This document shows positions 40,938 through 49,951 of a DNA stretch of 64,000 bases, one piece after another (positions within the stretch are counted from its first letter, which is position 1; each line of letters starts with the position of its first letter). Under the pieces are notes generated by a model, which was not told the DNA's origin, ran no database searches, and was given only the letters and a program-made list of their open reading frames with translations. The stretch is from Prevotella sp. UBA2456 (lineage in GTDB: Bacteria; Bacteroidota; Bacteroidia; Bacteroidales; Bacteroidaceae): NCBI GenBank assembly GCA_002342415.1, contig DDPY01000056.1:892-64891 (forward strand), read 5' to 3'. The position numbers and the translations under genes were made by a program.

Positions 40938-42641
40938 TCAATATTTAAACGACGAGCCACCCACGAACTCTCGCATGATGGAGGTGGGCGGTATCTCCTT
41001 GTCGCTGACGGGCAGGAAGTAGTGGATGAACTTCAGCAGTCGGTGGGCCTCGGAGTATTCCGGACAGTTGCGCGGCACCTGAGCGAGGATGAGTTCGGCA
41101 TGCGTGCGCAGCACGGCAAACTCGATGTTCAATGCCGAGTTGAACATCACGTCGGCAGTCTCCTGGAAGGGGAATATCCATTGGTCCTCTGCCTCGCAGA
41201 CATTCTTCCACTGGGCAATGGTCTGCTGGGCAGTGAAGGCCCCCTTGTTATAGTCGCGGATGATGCGCCGCAGCAGTCGGTTGTCGCGCACGGGTATCCA
41301 GTTATGGTCATCGAGCGAGATGCTGGTGAGTGCCGAGATGTATATCTTGTACTTCAGCGCGTCATCAATCTTGCTGGTGAGCAGCGGGTTCAGTGCGTGG
41401 ATGCCCTCGATGATGAGCACGGTGTCCGGCGAGAGCTTCAGCCGCTTGCCGTTCCACTCGCGCTGACCTGTGACGAAGTTGTATTCGGGCACCTCCACGC
41501 GCTCGCCCTGCATCAGTCGCAGCAGGTGCTCTTCGAGCAGGCGGTACTCCACGGTCTCGATGTTGTCGAAGTCGTAGTCGCCATTGGGCAGCTTAGGCGT
41601 ATCCACGCGGTTGACAAAATAGTCGTCCGTCGAGAACGACAGGGGGCGCAGTCCGCAAGCCAGCAGCTGGATGCTCAATCGCTTGCAGAAGGTGGTCTTT
41701 CCCGAGCTGCTGGGTCCGGTGATGAGCACAATGGGATTCTTGCCCTTGCTGCGCTCGCAACGGTCGAAGATGTCCTCGGCAATCTGTACGATCTTCTTCT
41801 CCTGCAGCGCCTCCGATACCTGGATGAGTTCGGAGGCATGGCCGCGCTTGATGGCACGGTTGACATCGCCCGCATTCGACAGTCGCATGATGATGTCCCA
41901 GCGGGTCTTCTCGGCAAACATCTCGAAGGTCTTGGGCTGTGCCACCTTCTCGGCCACCTGCGTGGGATTGTTCCAGTCGGGCACGCGCAACAGCAGTCCC
42001 TGCTCGTAACGTTCCAGGTCCCATACCGTCAGGTAGCCTGCCGAGGGCACCAGCGGTCCGTAGTAATAGTCGACGGTGTCGCCCAGTGTATAATAGTCAG
42101 AGTATATCTGTCCGCTGGTTTCCAGCAGTTTCACCTTGTCCTGGAATCCCCTATCCGTAAATACGCGCACAGCCTCCTCGTTGGTGGCCTCGGTGCGGCG
42201 GAAGGGCATGTCGAGGGCAATGATCTCCTGCATGCGCGCCTTGATGAGCACCACGTCCTCGTCGGTCAGCATTCCATTGTCTTTTCCGCCAGAGCCGTTG
42301 TTGGGTTTCTTCTTGAAGTTGCAGTAGTATCCGCGGCACAGCGAGTGCTCGATAAAGAGCTTCGAGCCGGGGAACACATCCTGTGTGGCCTTGTAGAGCA
42401 CAAACGACAGCGAGCGCACATAGGCGCGATGGCCGCTGCCCTCGCGGGCATCCAGAAACTCCACATCACGGTTCTGGTACACGCGGAACTTCAGTCCCTG
42501 CGACACGTTATTCACCTTTGCCGACACCACGGGATAAGGCAACTGGATGTCGTCGGCAAACTCCTGATAGATGTCGAGCAGCGAGGTTCCCTCAGGGAAC
42601 GACTTCGTCATGCCCGTATTCTTGCAGCGTATTTGTAGCAT
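40938..42641 (-). CDS. TGS-domain nucleoside (uridine) kinase fusion
   Basis: 567 residues. About 1-70 are a TGS domain (MTKSFPEGTSLLDIYQEF). About 75-230 resemble the second additional domain of threonyl-tRNA synthetase, with a degraded metal motif (FIEHSLCRGYYC). From about 295 there is a uridine kinase/phosphoribulokinase P-loop domain (VLITGPSSSGKTTFCKRL; FSTDDYF; EGIHALNPLL). Proteins of this layout are widespread in Bacteroidetes and Firmicutes and annotated as nucleoside kinases; the reason for a synthetase-like front end is unknown. It has its own promoter within the men region. Confidence 0.88.
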   Translation of the reverse strand: MLQIRCKNTGMTKSFPEGTSLLDIYQEFADDIQLPYPVVSAKVNNVSQGLKFRVYQNRDVEFLDAREGSGHRAYVRSLSFVLYKATQDVFPGSKLFIEHSLCRGYYCNFKKKPNNGSGGKDNGMLTDEDVVLIKARMQEIIALDMPFRRTEATNEEAVRVFTDRGFQDKVKLLETSGQIYSDYYTLGDTVDYYYGPLVPSAGYLTVWDLERYEQGLLLRVPDWNNPTQVAEKVAQPKTFEMFAEKTRWDIIMRLSNAGDVNRAIKRGHASELIQVSEALQEKKIVQIAEDIFDRCERSKGKNPIVLITGPSSSGKTTFCKRLSIQLLACGLRPLSFSTDDYFVNRVDTPKLPNGDYDFDNIETVEYRLLEEHLLRLMQGERVEVPEYNFVTGQREWNGKRLKLSPDTVLIIEGIHALNPLLTSKIDDALKYKIYISALTSISLDDHNWIPVRDNRLLRRIIRDYNKGAFTAQQTIAQWKNVCEAEDQWIFPFQETADVMFNSALNIEFAVLRTHAELILAQVPRNCPEYSEAHRLLKFIHYFLPVSDKEIPPTSIMREFVGGSSFKY

Positions 42642-42672
42642 AGCATGGTCGTGTTATCAGTATTTCTGCTTA

Positions 42673-42704
42673 CAAAGGTACGGAAAAGCTCGCGCGTATG
42701 CAAG
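42673..42704 (-). promoter_or_regulatory. Promoter of the nucleoside kinase
   Basis: Minus-strand -33 CTTG (42701-42704), 20 nt, -7 TACCTTTG (42673-42680). Leader about 25 nt. Confidence 0.65.
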
Positions 42705-42858
42705 GAAAAAGCATGAAAATATTCGTTTTTCGCCTCGATTTTGTCATTTTGCCACCATTTTGCCACGCGCAACCATCTGATTATCAACGAGTGTTGCAAA
42801 GTGACATCAGTTGCATCACTTTAAAAAACTTCATGTAGCTTGTTCAGACCACCCCTAA

Positions 42859-42877
42859 CCCTCCTAACTTAGGAGGG
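42859..42877. terminator. Hairpin at the end of menD
   Basis: CCCTCCTAA pairs with TTAGGAGGG around one base; the menD stop codon is inside. No T-run follows on the minus strand, so it may stabilise the 3' end rather than terminate. Confidence 0.45.
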
Positions 42878-44416
42878 GAAGTTAAGGGAAAGCGAACGGT
42901 AGTAGTCGCGCATCACGCGCTCATCCTCTGCTGCATCGGTGAAGACCTCCAACAACAGCGGACGGCTGCTCTCTGTCTGCAAGAGCCAGCTGATGCCCTG
43001 TCGCATCTCTTCGCTGTCGGCGGCTTTCCGATAGCCCACACTGTTCTGCTGGCAAATGCCCTCAGCAGAGGTCTGGTGGGCAGCAGCCACCATGCGGTCG
43101 CGGGCAGCACTCCGTTCCAGTCCTGGCAGCATATTGAAGATACCGCCTCGTCCATTGTTCAGCAGCAGGATGCGCAGATTGCCGCGCAGATTCTGGTTCC
43201 AAAGCGCATTTTGGTCGTAGAAGAAGCTCAGGTCGCCAATGACACATGCCACCAAGTCATCGGAAAGCAGAGAGAATCCTGCTGCCGTAGAGAGCGAGCC
43301 TTCGATGCCGTTGACCCCACGATTGCACCATACGGGATGGCGCGAATAGATGTTGGCCAGCCGGATAGCCGAGCTGTTGCCGTAATGGACGGGGATAGCA
43401 CCAACCGTTTCCTCAAAGCACTTCACCACCGCCATCTCGGAATAGGCAGGCCGGTAGTCCTCCACCTTGCGGCTAATACGGGCCAGCAGCTCGTTCCACT
43501 GCCCGACAAAGGGATGCGGCTGCTGCTCCAGCATGAAGCGCACCTGGTCGGCCACCACCTCGCCATTACCCACAAACACGCGCGACACATTCTGGAACGT
43601 ATCGGTCACTGCTCCTGTAGCATTCACCACCCAGGTCTCTCTGGCCTTACGCAGGAAGCGCTTCAGCCGTTTGCTGACAATGCTGCCACCCGTATAAAGC
43701 ACTAAGTCGGGCACATACCGTTCATCATCTGCCACCAGCAAGGCCGCCTCGTCCAGCAACGGATTCCATGGCTGACCGGCCATCAGCAACGGACGCTTCG
43801 ACTGCATGAACATCCGCACGATATGGCTCAGCACATGAGGCGGCATATCGGCAGGAGTAAGGGTGATGACCCGTTCCTTCGGCAAGGCATCCACCGAGAA
43901 CCCGAACAAGGGCTCGCTGATGGGCACATTGATATGGACGGGAGCCGAGTGCTCCATCAACGCCTCGTTTACCAAGCGGTTGCCATACCAGCGCGACTCC
44001 TCGTCGTGCGGTTCGGGCAGACTGACCGCCCTCTTGACGAAGCGCCCGAGGGCATCCGGCTGTGGCAGCGTCTGTCCGTCAAGCTGGTCAATCCACTGCG
44101 GCGGACGGTCGGCGGAAATCACCACTAAGGGACGGTGCTGGTAGAAAGCCTCAGCCACGGCAGGTGCCAGATTGAGCAAGGCCGTACCACTGGTGACACA
44201 CACGGCCACCGGGCCATTGACAGCCTGCGACATTCCCAATGCATAAAATCCTGCCGAGCGTTCATCTGTAACGGGGAAACATTGTATATCAGGACACTCG
44301 TTCAGGTTATGCACGATGGGCGCATTACGGCTGCCAGGACAGACCACCGCATGGCGCACTCCATGAGCCACCAGCAGACTGGTCAATATATTTACATTCT
44401 CTTTATCTGAATACAT
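42869..44416 (-). CDS. menD: SEPHCHC synthase
   Basis: 515 residues, thiamine-diphosphate enzyme. N-terminal Pyr domain (VAHGVRHAVVCPGSRNAPIVH, DERSAGFYALGMSQ), central domain, and PP domain with ThDP/Mg motif CVIGDLSFFYDQNALWNQNLRGNLRILLLNN. It adds the succinic semialdehyde unit from 2-oxoglutarate to isochorismate. It follows menF after 44 bp with the repeated motif between. Confidence 0.94.
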   Translation of the reverse strand: MYSDKENVNILTSLLVAHGVRHAVVCPGSRNAPIVHNLNECPDIQCFPVTDERSAGFYALGMSQAVNGPVAVCVTSGTALLNLAPAVAEAFYQHRPLVVISADRPPQWIDQLDGQTLPQPDALGRFVKRAVSLPEPHDEESRWYGNRLVNEALMEHSAPVHINVPISEPLFGFSVDALPKERVITLTPADMPPHVLSHIVRMFMQSKRPLLMAGQPWNPLLDEAALLVADDERYVPDLVLYTGGSIVSKRLKRFLRKARETWVVNATGAVTDTFQNVSRVFVGNGEVVADQVRFMLEQQPHPFVGQWNELLARISRKVEDYRPAYSEMAVVKCFEETVGAIPVHYGNSSAIRLANIYSRHPVWCNRGVNGIEGSLSTAAGFSLLSDDLVACVIGDLSFFYDQNALWNQNLRGNLRILLLNNGRGGIFNMLPGLERSAARDRMVAAAHQTSAEGICQQNSVGYRKAADSEEMRQGISWLLQTESSRPLLLEVFTDAAEDERVMRDYYRSLSLNFPS

Positions 44417-44435
44417 CTTCCCTCCCCCTTCTGTT

Positions 44436-44470
44436 ATTATGTTACTCTGTCTTTAAAAAGTTACTCTGTC
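44436..44470 (-). repeat. Second copy of the men intercistronic motif, between menF and menD
   Basis: Minus-strand GACAGAGTAA, 6 nt, AAAGACAGAGTAACATAAT. It matches the menB-menC motif except for one base and spacer length. Here GACAGAGTAA also encodes the last codons and stop of menF. The complementary arm that gives a hairpin at menB-menC is missing. Confidence 0.75.
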
Positions 44471-45510
44471 TCCAGCACCCGGCGCATGGTATCCATCTTG
44501 GTCTCCGTCTCCTGCCACTCCTGTTCCTCCACACTATCCTTCAGCAGACCGCCACCCGCATAGAGCCGATAGCCGTCCTGGAAAACCTGCATACAACGGA
44601 GGGTGACGAAGAGATGCGTCTGGGCATCGACAGCGAAGGGACCCATAAAACCGCTATAGTAGGAGCGCTGGCTGTGCTCGTTGGCAAGGATGAAGCGGAG
44701 AGCCTCAGTCTTGGGCAGTCCGCATACTGCCGGAGTGGGATGCAACGCCTGTATCAGTTCACCCACGCGCACATTATTTAATAAGGTGAAGCGGAAATCG
44801 CTCCTGAGATGGGCCAGATGGCCCGCCCTCGTGGTATAGGGGCCTTCCTCGCTGAAGTCGGAAGTAAACTGCTCCAGCAGGCGGGTGATATAAGTAGCCA
44901 CATAGCGCTGCTCCTGCAGGTTCTTGTCGCTCCATGCCGCCTGCTCGCTCCATGCCATCGTTCCTGCCAATGCCATCGTCTGCCAGCGGCTGCCGTCACC
45001 CGACAACAGAGTCTCTGGAGTAGCCGTCAGCCACAGCCCACTCTGGGGAGTGTACACCAAAGCAATAAACATGCGGGGATAGAGGAGGCATGCGCGTTCG
45101 AACAACACATCGGCCCCGATGGCAGAAGATGCCGGTATCTCCTGAGTACGCGAGAGCACGAGCTTCTGAAACACGCCCTCGCGTAGTTGTGCATGGAAGT
45201 TGAGGAAATCGATATGATAGTCCGCACGCGACGAAGATGCCTTTTGAGACATCACAGCAGGCAGCTGGACAGCAGCCAACAGGGCTCTTACAGGGTCAAG
45301 ACTTTGGGAATCTCGTTCGGAGGAGAGGAGGTGCCCCGTCACTTCCGGCTCGACCAGCACCACTGGAGCCTGCGGAGTAGCCACAAAAGGTGCCAAGACA
45401 AATCCCTCGCTGCCATTCAAGAGCGCGGGGGAAGCATATTCATGCACAGGACCCGAGACGAAGGTATAGTCGCGGGCATACGGCATCCGATAAAGAGCAA
45501 AACCCTTCAT
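44461..45510 (-). CDS. menF: Isochorismate synthase
   Basis: 349 residues, chorismate-binding family. Conserved blocks: LVLSRTQEIPA, LWLTATPETLLSGDGSRWQTMALAGTM, HLRSDFRF, ALHPTPAVCGLPKTEA, ERSYYSGF-like QRSYYSGFMGPF and LYAGGGLLKDSVEEQEWQET. It converts chorismate to isochorismate, the first menaquinone-specific step. The short N-terminal part is typical of Bacteroidetes. Its start overlaps the thioesterase stop by 4 bp (ATGA). Confidence 0.92.
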   Translation of the reverse strand: MKGFALYRMPYARDYTFVSGPVHEYASPALLNGSEGFVLAPFVATPQAPVVLVEPEVTGHLLSSERDSQSLDPVRALLAAVQLPAVMSQKASSSRADYHIDFLNFHAQLREGVFQKLVLSRTQEIPASSAIGADVLFERACLLYPRMFIALVYTPQSGLWLTATPETLLSGDGSRWQTMALAGTMAWSEQAAWSDKNLQEQRYVATYITRLLEQFTSDFSEEGPYTTRAGHLAHLRSDFRFTLLNNVRVGELIQALHPTPAVCGLPKTEALRFILANEHSQRSYYSGFMGPFAVDAQTHLFVTLRCMQVFQDGYRLYAGGGLLKDSVEEQEWQETETKMDTMRRVLETE

Positions 45511-45926
45511 GCCTGCTTCTTCTGCTTGATGATATAATTGGTGACACGTACCGATGAAATCAGTTCGCCTGCCGAGTTCTTAATATCCACCGTCCACACA
45601 TGCAGGGTCTTGCCGCGATGCTGCAGACGGGCATAGGCAGTCACGGTGTCACCCTCGCCGACAGCCTGCACATGGCTGCCACTCACCTCGATACCCACAC
45701 AGGCACATCCCGGGCACAGCGAAGACGAGCCGACACCCGCCACATTCTCGGCCAAAGCCAGCGATGCGCCACCACTCAGGAAGCCGAAGGGTTGCCGGTT
45801 GCGCTCATCGACCTTCATTCGCGCCATACAAGTATCGTCCTCGGGGGTGGAGATAAATTCCATGCCGAGGGCGGTACTGAGATTGGGCTTTTCGTATATA
45901 ATCTGGTTGATTCTGTCTACGTTCAT
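45507..45926 (-). CDS. Hotdog-fold thioesterase, probably 1,4-dihydroxy-2-naphthoyl-CoA hydrolase
   Basis: 139 residues, PaaI/YbgC-like hotdog fold with RQPFGFLSGGASLALAENVAGVGS (catalytic-acid position in the long helix) and IEVSGSHVQAVGEGDTVTAYARLQHRGKTLHVWTVDI. Position directly before menF, overlapping it by 4 bp, suggests it is the thioesterase that frees 1,4-dihydroxy-2-naphthoate after MenB. Without activity data a general acyl-CoA thioesterase remains possible. Confidence 0.85.
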   Translation of the reverse strand: MNVDRINQIIYEKPNLSTALGMEFISTPEDDTCMARMKVDERNRQPFGFLSGGASLALAENVAGVGSSSLCPGCACVGIEVSGSHVQAVGEGDTVTAYARLQHRGKTLHVWTVDIKNSAGELISSVRVTNYIIKQKKQA

Positions 45927-45950
45927 TACTCGTAATTAGTATTTGAGAGC

Positions 45951-46934
45951 TTACTTAAACAAAGAGTATTCCGGTACTTCCCAGGCCAGTGCACTGGCTC
46001 CCAGAACTTCCCGTTCATGGTCGTTCAGGCGCGATACCAGTATCTTGATCTTTCCACGCATATTCTGGAACACATGTTCCTCGAACGATGCTTTCAGCGG
46101 ATCCAGCAGCCACCTGCCGGCATGCGAGATGCCACCTGTGAGGATGATAGCCTGCGGATCAACAAGAGAGGCATAATTGGCAACGGCGATACCTAACAGA
46201 TAGCCTGTGCGCCGATAGACCTCGATAGCCAGTTGGTCGCCTTGGTCGCAACATCCTGCAATAGTACGGGGAGTAACTCGCTCCAGACTGCGCATCAATG
46301 AGGGGGCCTCGCTCTCGGCCATCACCTCACGGGCAGTCTGCACAATACCATTGGCAGCACAATACGCTTCTACACAGCCTTGCTTGCCACAAGCACACTG
46401 ACGGCCATGATCCACCAGACAGGTATGTCCGAACTCGCCGGAAAAGCCTTGAAAGCCCTTATGCATCTGTCCGCGCGAGAAGAAGCTGCTGCCTAATCCC
46501 ACGCCGAGGCTAATCACGACAAAGTCGCTCATTCCGTGAGCCAGTCCATAGCTATATTCGCCCAGGGCCGACACATGAGCATCATTGCCCACCGCCACTG
46601 CCATTCCCAAGCGGTCGCGAAGCATGGCAGCCAAAGGGATGACTCCCTTCCAGGGCAGGTTGGGTGCATTCACTATACATCCCGTAAGCGCATTGGCACT
46701 GGGGCTGCTGATGCCCACCGAGCGCACACTGAGGAAACCGCCATTGGCCTCCATCAGTGCAACCATATCCTCCGTGAGCTTCGTCACAAAATCATTCACA
46801 TTCGGATAGTCCGAGGTGGCGAACTCGCCCTCGGCAATAATCTCACCACGAATATCCACTATGGCATAAGTGGTACGATCATTACTGATATCTATACCAA
46901 CGACACGCGATTTTATTTCATCATCCATCTCCAT
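45951..46934 (-). CDS. ROK-family protein, copy A
   Basis: 327 residues. Ribokinase-like ROK fold without an N-terminal HTH. The sugar-kinase base is kept (GNDAH, Asp118), as is the zinc motif GHTCLVDHGRQCACGKQGCVEAY. The phosphate-binding loop is atypical: GIDISNDRTT replaces the usual DxGGT. It could be a sugar kinase (glucokinase- or ManNAc kinase-like) or a sugar-sensing protein. It is 43 bp downstream of copy B and 24 bp upstream of the thioesterase-menF-menD genes, probably one transcript. Confidence 0.85.
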   Translation of the reverse strand: MEMDDEIKSRVVGIDISNDRTTYAIVDIRGEIIAEGEFATSDYPNVNDFVTKLTEDMVALMEANGGFLSVRSVGISSPSANALTGCIVNAPNLPWKGVIPLAAMLRDRLGMAVAVGNDAHVSALGEYSYGLAHGMSDFVVISLGVGLGSSFFSRGQMHKGFQGFSGEFGHTCLVDHGRQCACGKQGCVEAYCAANGIVQTAREVMAESEAPSLMRSLERVTPRTIAGCCDQGDQLAIEVYRRTGYLLGIAVANYASLVDPQAIILTGGISHAGRWLLDPLKASFEEHVFQNMRGKIKILVSRLNDHEREVLGASALAWEVPEYSLFK

Positions 46935-46977
46935 ATCACTAAATTAAATAGCTGAGTTAGTTACTTTTTTATCCATT

Positions 46978-47958
46978 TTACTTGAACAGTGAGTATTCTT
47001 CAACCTCCCAGGCCAGTGCGCTGGCACCTAACAGATCCATCTCGTCCTCCTCCAGACCGGAAGTCAGGAACTTCACCTTACCTTTTATATTATGGAACAC
47101 ATGCTCATTGAACGACTGCTCGGCCGGGCCTAACAGCCACTCTCCCGCATGTATCACCTTACCAGTAAAAATGATAGCCTCCGGATTGACAAGCGAGGCA
47201 TAGTTGGCCAAGCCGACACCCAACATCTCACCCGTCCGGCGCATCACCTCGCGGGCAAGAGCATCGCCCTGATAACAAAAGGCAATGATCTGCGTGCTCG
47301 ACAACTTCTCCACCTGGCGCAGAGGCGACGGTTCGCTGCTCTCTGCCAGTACCTCTTTAGCCGTATAGACAATACCCTTGGAAGAGGTGTACATTTCCAA
47401 GCAGCCCAACTTGCCACAGCCACACTGGCGGCCACCTATCTGAATACACGTATGACCAATCTCACCTGTGAAGCCGTCCTGCCCCAGATGTGGCACACCA
47501 TTGGAGAAGAAACAACTGCCGAGGCCACTGCCCAACGTAATCAGGATAAACACCTTCAGTCCGTGAGCGGCACCATAGGCATGCTCGCCGATAGCTCTGA
47601 CATGGGCATTGTTACCTAAGGCCACAGCCAGTCCCAAGCGGTCGCGCAACATGGCAGCCATCGGCACCACACCCTTCCAAGGCATGTTGGGAGAGTTGAC
47701 TATACAGCCCATCTTAAAGTTGCCACTGGGTGCACTGATACCCACCGAGCGGATGGTCTCATAACCACCGTTGGAATCGACCAGATTGATGATATTCTCG
47801 CTCAGACGTGAAATATAGTCAGCTACATTCGGATTGTCGCCTGTAGGGAAGGAATCTTTAGACAAGATGTTTCCACGAATATCCACGATAGCCGTAGTGG
47901 TCGTTTCCAATCCAATCTCCACACCGACAACCTTCGTCTTTATATTTTCTTGTGCCAT
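46978..47958 (-). CDS. ROK-family protein, copy B (probable pseudokinase)
   Basis: 326 residues, clearly a paralogue of the next gene (same length, shared SVGIS.PS, PWKGV.P.AAMLRDRLG, LAWEV.EYSLFK end). The catalytic Asp of ROK kinases is Asn here (GNNAH, Asn117), and the first-loop Asp is Glu (VGVEIGLETT). The zinc motif GHTCIQIGGRQCGCGKLGCLEMY is intact. Such changes usually abolish sugar phosphorylation while keeping ligand binding, so it may regulate or partner with copy A. First gene of the operon, with a strong promoter upstream. Confidence 0.85.
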   Translation of the reverse strand: MAQENIKTKVVGVEIGLETTTTAIVDIRGNILSKDSFPTGDNPNVADYISRLSENIINLVDSNGGYETIRSVGISAPSGNFKMGCIVNSPNMPWKGVVPMAAMLRDRLGLAVALGNNAHVRAIGEHAYGAAHGLKVFILITLGSGLGSCFFSNGVPHLGQDGFTGEIGHTCIQIGGRQCGCGKLGCLEMYTSSKGIVYTAKEVLAESSEPSPLRQVEKLSSTQIIAFCYQGDALAREVMRRTGEMLGVGLANYASLVNPEAIIFTGKVIHAGEWLLGPAEQSFNEHVFHNIKGKVKFLTSGLEEDEMDLLGASALAWEVEEYSLFK

Positions 47959-47998
47959 TTTTCTGTTTAAAAGTCTATATCGGTTAGTAACAATGCGA

Positions 47999-48030
47999 CA
48001 AATTTAGTAATAAATCTTCATTCCACCAAA
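47999..48030 (-). promoter_or_regulatory. Promoter of the ROK-thioesterase-menFD operon
   Basis: Minus-strand -33 TTTG (48027-48030), exactly 20 nt, -7 TAAATTTG (47999-48006). No other promoter is evident before menD, so the men genes are probably read from here. Confidence 0.75.
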
Positions 48031-48141
48031 TGTTTTAAATGATTTTTGCAGTATTTTTTGGCTGCATTACATTTTCCGTATGCTCTCGGACAGAAAACTC
48101 TGCGAAAAAGGCCCCCCAACATAAAAATAAAGAGAGTTTCC

Positions 48142-48172
48142 TTTGTTCTTTCCTCGTTTTTTCGTAACTTTG
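48142..48172 (+). promoter_or_regulatory. Promoter of lysS-gpsA
   Basis: -33 TTTG (48142-48145), 19 nt, -7 TAACTTTG (48165-48172). Leader about 40 nt. Confidence 0.75.
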
Positions 48173-48217
48173 CGGCGAAATGTGCAATCGTATTGTGAAA
48201 ATAGCAACAAAACAATA

Positions 48218-49948
48218 ATGAATATTTTAGAACTCAGCGAACAAGAAATCGGCAGACGCGAAAGTCTGCAAGAGTTGCGACACATGGGTATTGACCCCTA
48301 CCCCGCAGCCGAATATCCCACCAATGCATTCTCTACCGACATCCGCGACAACTTCCGCGATGAGGACGAGCCGCGGCAGGTATGCATTGCCGGCCGTATG
48401 ATGAGCCGCCGTGTCATGGGCAAGGCCTCGTTTGTAGAACTGCAAGACTCCAAGGGACGCATTCAGGTGTATATCACCCGCGATGACATCTGCCCTGAAG
48501 AGAACAAGGACCTATACAATGTCGTTTTCAAGAAACTGATGGACATTGGTGACTTTATCGGCATCAAGGGTTTCGTGTTCCGCACCCAGACGGGCGAGAT
48601 CAGCGTGCACTGTCAGGAGCTGACCCTTCTGTCGAAGGCCCTCAAGCCCCTGCCTATCGTGAAATACAAGGACGGTGTGGCCTATGACAAATTCGACGAC
48701 CCCGAACTGCGCTACCGCCAGCGCTATGTCGACCTGGTGGTGAACGACGGAGTGAAAGACACCTTCCTGCAGCGTGCCACCGTGCTGCGCACCCTGCGAC
48801 GCGTGCTCGACGAGGCTGGCTATACGGAGGTGGAGACTCCTACCCTGCAGATGATTGCCGGAGGAGCATCGGCCCGTCCGTTTATCACGCACTTCAATGC
48901 CCTCGATCAGGACATGTATATGCGCATTGCCACTGAGCTCTATCTGAAGCGCCTCATCGTGGGCGGCTTTGAGGGGGTCTACGAGATTGGCAAGAACTTC
49001 CGCAACGAGGGCATGGACCGCAACCACAACCCTGAGTTCACCTGCATGGAGCTCTATGTGCAGTACAAGGACTACAACTGGATGATGTCGTTCACCGAGA
49101 AGCTTTTGGAGACCATCTGTATAGCAGTAAACGGCAAGCCTGAGCGCGAGATAGACGGCAACATCGTGTCGTTCAAGGCACCCTACCGCCGTCTGCCCAT
49201 CCTCGATGCCATCAAGGAGAAGACAGGCTTCGACTGCGACGGCAAGACTGAAGACGAGATCCGCCAGTTCTGTCTGTCGAAGGGCATGGATGTCGACGAG
49301 ACGATGGGCAAGGGCAAGCTAATCGACGAACTCTTCGGCGAGTTCTGCGAGGGCACCTTCATCCAGCCGACCTTCATCACCGACTATCCGGTAGAGATGT
49401 CGCCCCTGACAAAGATGCACCGCTCAAAGCCCGGACTCACCGAGCGCTTCGAGCTGATGGTAAACGGCAAGGAGCTGGCCAATGCCTACTCCGAGCTGAA
49501 CGACCCCATCGACCAGGAGGAGCGCTTCGTAGAACAGATGAAGCTGGCTGACAAGGGCGATGACGAGGCCATGATCATCGACCAGGACTTCCTGCGTGCA
49601 CTGCAATACGGCATGCCGCCCACCTCGGGTATCGGTATCGGCATCGACCGTCTGGTGATGCTGATGACGGGCAAGACCTTCATTCAGGAGGTGCTCTTCT
49701 TCCCACAGATGAAGCCCGAGAAGAAAACACCCCAGTCTTCCGTTCAGGAATGGGCAGAGATAGGTGTAGCCGAAGAGTGGGTTCCCGTACTGCGCAAGGC
49801 AGGATTCAACCTCGTGCAGAACATTGCTTCCGAGAAGGCCCAGGGCCTGCAGCAGAAGATTGGCGACATCGTGAAGAAGTATAAGCTCGACCTGCAGAAG
49901 CCCTCCGTCGATGACATCCAGCAGTGGATTGACAAAGCAACGGAATAA
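48218..49948 (+). CDS. lysS: Lysyl-tRNA synthetase, class II
   Basis: 576 residues from MNILELSEQEIGRRESLQ; a longer open frame begins upstream of the -7 element and was rejected. OB-fold anticodon domain (RMMSRRVMGKASFVELQD), then class II catalytic motifs: motif 2 KNFRNEGMDRNHNPEFTCMELY and motif 3 GIGIGIDRLVMLMTG. It has a C-terminal extension (about 500-576, IGVAEEWVPVLRKAGFNLVQ) found in Bacteroidetes LysS. It charges tRNA-Lys. gpsA follows after 3 bp. Confidence 0.96.
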   Translation: MNILELSEQEIGRRESLQELRHMGIDPYPAAEYPTNAFSTDIRDNFRDEDEPRQVCIAGRMMSRRVMGKASFVELQDSKGRIQVYITRDDICPEENKDLYNVVFKKLMDIGDFIGIKGFVFRTQTGEISVHCQELTLLSKALKPLPIVKYKDGVAYDKFDDPELRYRQRYVDLVVNDGVKDTFLQRATVLRTLRRVLDEAGYTEVETPTLQMIAGGASARPFITHFNALDQDMYMRIATELYLKRLIVGGFEGVYEIGKNFRNEGMDRNHNPEFTCMELYVQYKDYNWMMSFTEKLLETICIAVNGKPEREIDGNIVSFKAPYRRLPILDAIKEKTGFDCDGKTEDEIRQFCLSKGMDVDETMGKGKLIDELFGEFCEGTFIQPTFITDYPVEMSPLTKMHRSKPGLTERFELMVNGKELANAYSELNDPIDQEERFVEQMKLADKGDDEAMIIDQDFLRALQYGMPPTSGIGIGIDRLVMLMTGKTFIQEVLFFPQMKPEKKTPQSSVQEWAEIGVAEEWVPVLRKAGFNLVQNIASEKAQGLQQKIGDIVKKYKLDLQKPSVDDIQQWIDKATE

Positions 49949-49951
49949 GAA

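Noticed and set aside
40845..42638. 597-codon plus-strand frame opposite the nucleoside kinase
   Set aside because: Exactly antisense to a well-supported gene; composition is that of a reverse-complement shadow.
40752..42839. 16-bp inverted repeat (GCTACATGAAGTTTTT) around the nucleoside kinase, as a third element of the VapE type
   Set aside because: Exact match is only 16 bp, near chance level for a window of this size, and it lacks the internal iterations of the VapE arms.
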